The translations under genes were made by a program, and so were the position numbers. The notes beneath the pieces were generated by a model. That model worked only from the letters and a program-made list of their open reading frames with translations, did not search any database and was not told the origin of the DNA. Positions 56,282-64,000 of a DNA stretch of 64,000 bases are shown in pieces. The stretch is from Rhabdophis nuchalis (taxonomy: Eukaryota; Chordata; Lepidosauria; Squamata; Natricidae). The DNA lies in NCBI GenBank assembly GCA_039707465.1, contig CM077647.1:49245110-49309109 (forward strand), written 5' to 3'. The stretch's first letter is position 1, and each line of letters begins with the position of its first letter.

Positions 56282-56532
56282 CCCTATTTCACTGAAAATA
56301 AGACCTTCCCGGATAATAAGCCCAATCAGGCTTTTGAGCACATGCACTAAAATAAACCCTCCCCCCCAAAATAAGCTCTTCCTGAAAATATTGCAACCCA
56401 GCAGCACCCATGAAGTGACCAAGCTCGCCGCTTCCTGCACCTCAAAAATAATAAGACCTCCCTGAAAATAAGACAAAGTGCTTATTTTGGGGGTCAAAAG
56501 AAAATAAGTATCTTATTTTTGGGGAAACTCAG
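56282..56532. mobile_element. TA-flanked MITE (GAAAATAAGAC family)
   Basis: TA at 56280-56281 and 56533-56534. The ends CCCTATTTCACTGAAAATAAGAC and the complement of CTGAGTTTCCCCAAAAATAAGA are inverted repeats. The interior repeats AATAAG motifs many times. It is probably mobilised by a Tc1/mariner transposase. Confidence 0.7.
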
Positions 56533-56997
56533 TATTCCTTCCTATTTTTCCGGCACCTAACACCCTGTGATGTTAGGTTGAAAGAGAGGGACTGAGCCAG
56601 AGTCATTCAGTCAATTTTTCATGTCTTTAATAGATAACCCCACTTTAAAGTTCATGCAATAGAGTATATTCATGGCAATAAGAACCAGATTAATAAAATA
56701 TGGTAGGGAGAACATTTATATTTTAAAATAAGTGACTTACAAAATCTAATGCTGAAGAAACAACTGATGGTTTTGTATACATAAATGTCACATCAGCAAT
56801 ATTTCATGTAACATTGAAGACTTAATCTGAGCAAATGAAAAGCTAACAGGTGGTTACATTCAAGAACACATTTTTAATTTTGCAGTCCTCAACATACAAT
56901 CAATTAAAGTTTAAAAGAGACATACAGAATCTTTGTGAGGTCAGATTTTAAAAAAGTCACTTGACATGTGCAGGAAGCAGTCCTTTTTATAATAAAT

Positions 56998-57242
56998 CAG
57001 AGGTGGTATGCAGCTGGTTCTGACCAGTTCTGGAGAACCAGTAGCAGAAATTTTGAGTAGTTTGGCGAACCTAGAAATACCACCTCTGACTGGCATCTAT
57101 TTTCTGCCTCCCAAGTTGCAGCTGATCAGGAGGGAATGGAGATTTTGCAGGAACCTTCTCCTGCCATACCCAGCAAGCTATGCCACACCGATCAAGCCAC
57201 ACCCACAGAACCTGTAGTAAAAAAAATTGAATCCCACCTCTG
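56998..57242. mobile_element. hAT-type MITE (CAGAGGTGG family)
   Basis: Termini CAGAGGTGGTATGCA and GAATCCCACCTCTG. Flanks TAATAAAT (56990-56997) and GAATAAAT (57243-57250) match at 7 of 8 bases. The interior shares AAGCCACACCCACAGAACC with the copies at 13.4 and 57.4 kb. Confidence 0.8.
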
Positions 57243-57384
57243 GAATAAATCATTCTATTTGAAAGACCGTGCTTAAAAATCACCTGCAATCTGGCATGTA
57301 GATTTGAAAGAAAGTAAAACAGAAGCCCAGAGCAGGCAGGCAAAATCCTCCCTCCTCCCAAGGTTGGCAGAATACGATGCTAAA

Positions 57385-57541
57385 CAGAGGTGGTATTCAG
57401 CCAGGTCTGACAGTTCTGGAGAACTGGTAGTGGAAATTTTGAAAGTGGAGCAGGAATGAGGATTTTGCAGTATCCTTCCTTCCACGCCCACAAAGCCATG
57501 GCCATAGAACCGGTAGTAAAAAAATTTGAATCCTACCACTG
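57385..57541. mobile_element. hAT-type MITE, shorter copy of the same family
   Basis: Termini CAGAGGTGGTATTCAGC and GAATCCTACCACTG. Flanks ATGCTAAA and ACACTAAA match at 6 of 8 bases. It shares CCGGTAGTAAAAAAATTTGA with its neighbour. Confidence 0.75.
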
Positions 57542-57587
57542 ACACTAAAGGCGCCTTGATGAGATAAGAAATAGTGAAAGCAGCAGG

Positions 57588-57790
57588 TGAGAAATTTGGT
57601 GAAATGGTTAAGGTGCGCTGCTTAGAAAGCAGAGATTATAGTTATACTTGGGTCAGTTGCACTTTCTAAGCCCAACTCACCTCACAGGGTTGTTGTTGTG
57701 AGGAAAATAGAAGGGCAATGGAATATTAAGAATGTTCACAATCTTGAATTATTTATAAAGCAAGAAATAGAGATAAATATCTAATAAATA
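57588..57790 (+). mobile_element. tRNA-derived SINE
   Basis: GAAATGGTTAAGGTGCGCTG (box-A-like), then CTAAGCCCAACTCACCTCACAGGGTTGTTGTTGTGAGG and an A-rich tail (AATAAATAAAAATAAG). Same body as in the CYCS intron copy. Confidence 0.6.
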
Positions 57791-57895
57791 AAAATAAGTA
57801 ACTTATCCTCAGTCAGGAATAAGAGAAAGGCTAAAGCAAATGATACCAAAGAAAGAATATGTAAGAGTCAATCAAAAACAGAATGGTTCTACAAC

Positions 57896-58066
57896 CTTAA
57901 TGGAACATTTCTGGTGTCCTCCTCAGAACATTGTCCATGATTAAACTTATAAGGTGGTTCATAGTTTCTGTGATATTCAGGTAGCATAGGCTCAGTTTCT
58001 CTAGGTTCTGGACTTCCTTTCAAGATTGACTTGCAGATCTGAAATGTTTTCCTTAGTTCCTCAAAT
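57896..58066 (-). CDS. SPMIP4: SPMIP4 coding exon 2, residues 45-101
   Basis: Acceptor CATTTCAG, and a donor GTTGTA at 57895, which is weak but in phase. It completes Arg45 and reads FEELRKTFQICKSILKG to PEYHRNYEPPYKFNHG and on to DTRNVPL. It aligns with the human segment RYQELRESLQQCR...EDHRPKYEPP as I recall it. 56 codons plus two bases. Confidence 0.88.
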
Positions 58067-59308
58067 CTGAAATGAGATCAAACGTTAGGAAAGAACAATT
58101 GCAGTCATAACATACTAAGCCTGGTTGACAGCTTATGGTGATCCAGAATTGCTGAATTATACCTGAAATTTCAGTGAATTTTTATCACTTTTTCTTGTAA
58201 CAGATATGAAAGTTGTGTTCATACATGGCTTGCTTAATCAGAATTTATTGAGTAAGCCACAATTGGCAGGGTTTATACAACATGAATCAGCATGATATAA
58301 CATACAAGTAGTCTTTAATCTAATTTCGTAACTCCACTGTAGATGACCTAGAAATACTTCTAGAAAGTATATATTTCCAATCTCTTCCATTCCAATAATC
58401 CAGATGAAAAACTCACAGCAAATCAGTATATCAGTATAATCAATCTTAAAATAGCAGGATTTTAGGGACACTAGAAACTGTTTCTGTTTCAAGTTTGAGC
58501 ATTCCAGACATATATTAAGTTTCTTTTTATATTTCCTATGCTGAGACTACTTCAACATCCTAAACACTGTTTTCTGCAGGTGCTAGAAGGAAGATAAACA
58601 TAGATTAGAATTGGTCAAGGCAGCATAATCAAAATGTGCCATTGAGATATTTATTACATATTGTTGACACTGAAAAAACAGTTGAGCTCTGTTTACCATG
58701 TGACAATGGCCATCTTGCCTTTTTGACAACTCCCTGATTGGCTGCTTTGGTGGACTTTGTTCTGAATTAAATATAAACATTATTGAAGTGCACTAGAATA
58801 AAAGTAAGAGAAGCATTTAAATATCTTGTATGTCTTTGGCTTTCTAGTTGGTGAGTTGATATCCCTTCGTTTCACATCATTTATAAAGGTATCATTGATT
58901 TGATGTTGATGATGGGAGAATCATATACAGAACATGATTTTCTGTTTAGTCCTAAATTAATATTTCAAATGCATTTTCACAAAGAAATAATACAATCCAT
59001 ATAAAACTAAATCTTTTTTTTTTTTCAAATACAGATAATTAAACAAAGAAGCAAGAATGTACCAACTAAGCCTTGAGATTAGCAATTGTACAGATACATC
59101 CCATTGGATAAATATTTAAAAGTCTAGACCAGTGTTTCTCAACCTTGGCGACTTTAAGTCCTATGGACTTCAACTCCCAGAATCCCCCAGCCAGCACAGC
59201 TGGCTGGAGAATTCTGAGAATTGAAGTCCACAGGACTTAAAGTCACCAAGGTTGAGAAACACTGGTTAAAGCTACGAATGATAGAATTGAAAACAGTTAC
59301 ATTTTTAC
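58067..59308 (-). other. SPMIP4: SPMIP4 intron 1
   Basis: 1242 bp bounded by GTAAAA and TTTCAG. It contains the fold-back MITE at 59.13 kb. Nothing else recognised. Confidence 0.7.
59129..59265. mobile_element. Fold-back MITE, copy 2 of the GTTTCTCAACC family
   Basis: The 137-bp unit is a near-perfect palindrome: CCAGTGTTTCTCAACCTTGG at one end and its complement at the other, with CCAGCCAGCACAGCTGGCTGG at the centre. ACTTCAACTCCCAGAAT is the family hallmark, very common in squamates. Flanks do not give a clear duplication. Confidence 0.8.
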
Positions 59309-59442
59309 CTTTTTGAGAATATAGGTGGGCCTGGAGGGATTTGCAGTGGAGTAAAGTGATCAGTGGATTCCAAAGTTTTCATTACTACAGAATCTCCATC
59401 TTGTACATCATTGTAATAGGTCATTCTTGGATACACCTCCAT
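59309..59442 (-). CDS. SPMIP4: SPMIP4 first coding exon, residues 1-44
   Basis: ATG at 59442, 9 bases after a possible acceptor CTCCCTAG (59452), so an upstream non-coding exon is likely. It reads MEVYPRMTYYNDVQDGD to PLQIPPGPPIFSK and ends AG|GTAAAA. The start MEV and the PLQ motif match the human N-terminus as I recall it. No upstream in-frame ATG is visible between the acceptor and this codon. Confidence 0.85.
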
Positions 59443-59451
59443 CTTAAACTG

Positions 59452-61478
59452 CTAGGGAGAAGACCTAAAAACAGATAATTTCAATGGTCTTGTTCTGAAA
59501 CCAACCAAACAAATAAATTTAAATACATTTTAGATTATATTGAAATGCTAAATATTTTTGAACAAATAAAATATATAAGAACTTTTAGCATTTAACATAA
59601 ATAAGGGAGGGAAGATTTCTAAAATAGAGACACCGTCATTTTGCACTTTTAGTAGACCAAGGTTTCTAATTAAAATAAGAATTGTATTTGTCAGAAGTCA
59701 CACAAAGCAATCACAATCGCTGAAAATGAATATGGTGTAATGATGATTTCTTTTACTAGTGTGTTGGATTGAGTGAAATATGCATATTATGAATTTAAGT
59801 ATTTTTGTATCTAGTGATATAACAAGAAAAGACATTTTAATTTCCTTTAGTTCATGACAAAAAGACACACCACATTCCCACTTGCAAGCTTTCTTTGTTC
59901 AAATGATCAAATATGCAACTGTTAAATGATATATCTTGCAATTATAGTTATTTCAGCCTTCTCAAACTAGACGTTCTTCAAATGTATTAGCAAGAGCAAG
60001 AGCACTTAGACTTACATACCACTTCACAGTGCTTTACAGCCATCTCTAAGCAGTTTACAGAGTCAGCATATTGCCCCCAAACAATCTGGGTCCTCATTTT
60101 ACTGACCTCAGAAGGATGGAAGGCTGAATGAACCTTGAGCTGGTGAGAATCAAACTGCCACTGCAGTCAGCTGGCAGTCAGCAGAAGTAGCCTGCAGTAC
60201 TGCACATGCCGCCGCACACCAATTCCCATTTTAATCAGCTATCATAGAAAAGATACATACTCTCTAGAAATTATGGGAGTAGTTTGAATACAGTGAGAAG
60301 GTGTTCAGTTGAAGAAATGTCTTTGAAATTTGAACTCTAGGGACAGAGAAATCTATAGTCTCCCAACTATGGCTAAATTAAATTCACATTGACTACATTG
60401 GTTGCTGAGAGATATGGCTCAGTTTAAGATTCACTTTTCTCTTGCAGCCTCAAATCAACCTACCTTTCCATTTAAGTGTTGTGCAGGATACTGAATTACT
60501 TTCTTAGCTAGTCCCCCAAGTTTTTATCTGACATCACAATGACTTGGTCATCAACTCCTTGTGAAATAGAGAAGATTGTCCTCACTCTGGTTTCTAGAGT
60601 AAAAAGAAATGTCTGAATTTGCATAATGAGTTTTAATCAAATGAGGCTAAAGAGTGAAACATACTTTTAATACTGTAGGGAAAAAAATATTGGTGACTGA
60701 TTTACTCAGGCAGGAATGAAAGTTAAATTAATTAAGATGTAGAAAAACCTTCTGCAGCCAAGATTATAACCTATAATCTTGCTGGAAATGATAAAACAGG
60801 ATGGTTATCTTTTAGTAAAACTAGATTTTGATTCTATTCCTACACAAGAGAAAATAATCTGCCTTATCTAGTGTTTTAAATATCAGTTTTAAGCTTTGGT
60901 GGACAACTTCTGCACTCTAGTGGCCGCAGGATAATTCTGAAAAGATCCAACTTTAGTTTTTCAAATTCACTCATAACTTTGAAACCATTCAATATTAGAA
61001 AAGGAATAAATCTCTTGTTACTATGTCTACATTTTCATATTGAAAAAGTGTGGTTTAGCTATAGTTATGATTTCTTCCAGGCCATAACATGAGGCTAATA
61101 TGTTGACTGTTTATGGCTCAGCTCAATTTGTGTGATTAATATCTGAGGGGAGACTATGAAGAGAAATAATTGTCACCATTTAAATCAACATTAAGAATTC
61201 AGCAGCATATAAGATACAAGCGATTCTAACATTCCTTCACTTTACCATTAAAATTCGGAATTAAAATTTTCAGAGGCACAACTTCAGATCATTTGAGGGG
61301 AAGTTTGAGGTAGGCAGGTATTAAAGATAAATGGGTTCCCAGAACTGCTCTATTCCTAGTGTAGCCTCCAAAAGATAAAAGTGCCAACGTCTTTGGCCCT
61401 GCTCTCATGGTGACATCATAGCATTAGGAAAAAGTACCTGTGATTATCCAGAAGAGTTGGGAGATGGACTGTTGCTTT
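59452..61478. other. Upstream region of SPMIP4 with one SINE; promoter not located
   Basis: No CpG-rich island or clear non-coding exon could be recognised, so the SPMIP4 transcription start is unknown and may lie outside the window. Confidence 0.5.
59985..60228 (-). mobile_element. tRNA-derived SINE (MIR/CORE-like body), minus strand
   Basis: The plus text AGAGCACTTAGACTTACATACC, ACAGTGCTTTACAGCCATCTC, TCAGAAGGATGGAAGGCTGA and GAGAATCAAACTGCC (complement of a box B) gives, read in reverse, a common squamate SINE with the head at about 60228 and the tail (GCTCTTGCTCTTGC) at about 59990. Confidence 0.65.
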
Positions 61479-62455
61479 AAATCCACAGATATGAGCTGGT
61501 TTAAATTAAAATATACCATATGTCACCATAGTGAAGAAGGCTATCTGAAGTTGACACAACGCGGGATCTCAGCACTTTGAGACCTCCATTGATACTTTTG
61601 CCGTCCCCTGGTCCACTCGGACCTAAACTATCCTGTAGGGATGGCGATAAGGAAGATCAAGCCTTGCTGGTCACAGGGGTACCGCAAAACCCCTGTTTGA
61701 CCCAAGGGAAGAGCTTCTGCAAGGCGGCAAACAGGCAGCCCCCAGGGCTGGCAAAGATGGGGCGGCTCTGGAAGGAAGGAAGGAAGCAAGCTGAAAGGGA
61801 AAGTGCGAGACCGGGAAGGTATTTTTTTTCTTTTGAAACATTTTGCTTAAATAATCTTTTTTTCTTAGTAAAACTAAAGTTTTAATTTTGAAATAAGTGG
61901 CGTAATCAATCTAATATGCTTTGAACTGGGAGGTTTCCTTTTTTTTCTTATTATTCTGTAATTGTGGATTGAAGCGTCAGTAACAAGGTTTTTTTTTCCT
62001 CTTTGAAAGTGATTGAACTATTTCTTTTTCTTTTATTTTTTTGTTACTCAAAATCTTGAATTTGGGATTATTTTTAAAATTCTTCCTATGACTTACTGCT
62101 TATTTTTAAAATCCAATAAGAATTATACTTTTTACTTTTTTTAAACAATAAAGAAGAAGGATATATTAAAAAGTGAAAATCTGCAACACTGCCACTGGGA
62201 GATCAGAGGCTGGTCTTTATGAAACAACTTATTTTTTCTTATTTGAAGCAGCTGCTTGAAGGCGGTGAAATTGGTTATGGAAACTTTCAGAGCATGAATT
62301 GTTTTTAACAGGTGCTCTTGGATAACTGACAATAATATATTTTTTGGGGAAGATACAACACAACAGGATCAAAGTAACCCAATCAAAAGACAAAACAGGC
62401 CTGAGACCAGGGTGGCAGTGAGAACCAAACTTCATTACTCTTTGGATTTGTTAAC

Positions 62456-62909
62456 ATGGTTACATATATAGAAGAGGATACTTTAGAAAATCAGAAGGCT
62501 TTGGCTAGAATCTTAAATTTTCTGAAACAAAATGGAAGAAGAATTGATAAAAAATTGGACAAACTTTTATTTGTCACATCAAACCATGAGCAGTTGGAGG
62601 CTCCAACAACTAAAGAGAAAGAAGAAAATGTGGAAGATAAAGAGATGTTCATTTTAGTTGAAGATAAAGATAACAGAGAACTTCACCAATGGATCCAATA
62701 TGGGAGAAAATAAAAAGAAGAAAATTCTAGAGGAATGTGAGCCTCATTTTGGTCTTCAAGAAAAAGAGGGGGGGGGGAGAGAATTGAAGATGGATGTAAG
62801 AGGAGAAATGTCTCCAGAAATACGTCTGATATTCAAAGACATACAAGGTGTAAAGACAGAAATTGGGCAGCGGTTTTATTTGAGAGACATGCTGGACAAT
62901 AAAGTGTGA
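62456..62909 (+). pseudogene. ORF1-like coding remnant of the L1/HAL1-like element
   Basis: Two overlapping frames, 62456-62713 and 62658-62909, are related by a frameshift near 62690. The first is highly charged (RILNFLKQNGRRIDKKLDKLL) and likely forms a coiled coil, as in L1 ORF1p N-termini. No RRM domain is recognisable after it. Function, if any, was nucleic-acid binding. It is now broken. Confidence 0.4.
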
Positions 62910-63357
62910 AAAGAAGTTTATAAGAAACCTGGAAAGAGGAATAAAAAGAGATTGGGGCCGCAAATGGCAAGAGAGATAAGTCCAACTCACTACTGGAAAG
63001 ACACTTGCTGATAATGAAAGTTGCTATCCTTTGATGATTGATAAGTAGATAGATTATTTTAGATTATCATTGAAGGATTGTTAGTTAGTAAATAATTACC
63101 TACAAATAAGAGTAACTAATAATAATGTAGTTTAATGATATATATTTATGTATATATGTACGTGTAGGAATACATGAGTATGAGGTTGGACATAAACAAC
63201 AAGACTTTTATTTAATCATGTAGGAATGTTGATGAATGTAGTTTAATAAAATGGGGGAGAATTTTAGCAAATTTTAGATTGTTTTAGATTGTTATTGAAG
63301 AACTACCAGTTAATAAACAATGAGTTATAATAAGAGCAACAGAAAAATTATAGATTA

Positions 63358-63422
63358 CATGTATGTATGTAGGTATGTATGTATGTATGTATGTATGTAT
63401 GTATGTATGTATGCATGTATGT
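63358..63422. repeat. (GTAT)n microsatellite
   Basis: About 15 units with one GGTA and one GCAT variant, inside the L1-like body. Confidence 0.95.
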
Positions 63423-63800
63423 TTGGAATAGACAATGGATGCCATTATGTGATTATGTTTAAGTAAGACTTGTCTGAAGAAGATAGACCAAATATGGAAT
63501 ATTAGAGGAGAATTCTGGTGTAATGATATTAAGATATACAATGAATCTTTTGATCTAAAATCTATAAAATGAGATTATTCATGAGTAATAATGGTCCTAG
63601 AAATGCACAAGAGTTATGTGTAACCAGTCAACATACTTTCCAAAGGATACAATGTAGAATGATGATTTTTCCTTTTTGTATTTTTGTTTCATTAAAAAAT
63701 AAATAAATTTTTTTCAAAATAAATAAATAAATCCACAGACATGAGCTGGTTTAAATTAAAATATACCATATGTCACCATAGTGAAGGAGGCTATGTGAAG

Positions 63801-64000
63801 GATACTGGATGATGATTCTTTTCTATATAAGGGGTCAACATGGCATAATGCCCATTATGCATTTAACCACAATATTGATTGTTTGGCTTGGTTCTGAAGG
63901 ATGAATCCAGCTATTGTAGATTGAAAATGATGGTTTATGAATTAATGCTAAATTGGAACCATGCTATTTGTATGTTTGTATCCCACCTTCATTGTTTTAC
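63801..64000. other. No recognisable feature to the window end
   Basis: Unassigned sequence. Confidence 0.5.

Larger units (their letters stand above)
54562..57895 (-). other. SPMIP4: SPMIP4 intron 2, rich in small repeats
   Basis: 3.3 kb with two tRNA-derived SINE pieces (about 54595-54905 and 55440-55605), a trinucleotide array, a Sauria-like SINE, a TA-flanked MITE, two hAT MITEs and a SINE at 57.6 kb. Confidence 0.75.
61479..63800 (+). mobile_element. L1/HAL1-like element flanked by 72-bp direct repeats
   Basis: The direct repeats lie at 61479-61550 and 63729-63800, 72 bp each with three mismatches (at 61490, 61536 and 61545). The body 61551-63728 is 2178 bp. A G+C-richer 5' leader is followed by remnants of an ORF1-like protein at 62456-62909 and an A-rich end with AAATAAATAAA just before the right repeat. 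The left repeat begins at a TTT/AAA step, as at L1 endonuclease targets. This fits target-primed insertion with an unusually long duplication. No RT sequence is present. Confidence 0.65.

Noticed and set aside
59122..59272. 8-bp duplication around the palindromic MITE
   Set aside because: GTCTAGAC and GTTAAAGC agree at only about half the positions.

Overview
This window is vertebrate nuclear DNA, most likely from a squamate reptile and probably a snake. The evidence is an intact cytochrome c gene whose C-terminus and residues around the haem site resemble rattlesnake-type cytochrome c as I remember it, a Sauria-type tRNA SINE, many CR1 LINE copies, GATA-type tetranucleotide arrays and an A+T-rich, intron-rich layout. 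There is no prokaryotic or viral gene organisation.

Only two host genes are visible, both on the minus strand and head to tail. Somatic-type cytochrome c (CYCS) has coding exons at 39988-39820 and 38240-38092, with a CpG-rich promoter at about 40.9-41.9 kb. SPMIP4 (formerly C7orf31) has eight coding exons that I assembled from splice sites between 59442 and 45412, giving an open frame of 506 residues. From memory, human CYCS and C7orf31 are also adjacent on 7p15.3 in this orientation, so the window looks like a conserved synteny block. The remaining roughly 95% is intergenic or intronic and consists mainly of transposable elements and microsatellites.

Layout: 0-3.6 kb, the end of a tyrosine-recombinase (DIRS-like) element, an old LINE fragment, and a palindromic Tc1/mariner copy with a CR1 inside it. 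3.6-9 kb, mostly featureless with two small TA-flanked repeats. 9.2-14.1 kb, an (AT)n tract, a tRNA-derived SINE split by a CR1, an old CR1 tail, a hAT MITE carrying a GAAA array, and a SINE. 14-22.4 kb, L1-type fragments, a LINE reverse-transcriptase tail, and a solo LTR that holds an ORF1-only L1 insertion with a perfect target-site duplication. 22.49-27.45 kb, a segment bounded by Helitron-type ends that holds CR1 copies (one with an intact 568-residue frame), a hAT MITE and a large tetranucleotide field. 27.5-36 kb, degenerate CR1, TA-flanked repeats, a GC-rich block and an L1 3' end. 38-42 kb, CYCS. 42-45 kb, a repeat split by a CR1 tail. 45.4-59.5 kb, SPMIP4, with a nearly complete but frameshifted CR1 ORF2 in its last intron. 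59.5-64 kb, a SINE and an L1/HAL1-like element flanked by 72-bp direct repeats.

I did not find a new multi-gene system. The most unusual structures are the Helitron-bounded composite, the L1-like element with 72-bp flanking repeats, and the palindromic mariner. Family names rest on motif recognition without database searches. Exact element borders come from target-site duplications where these are visible.
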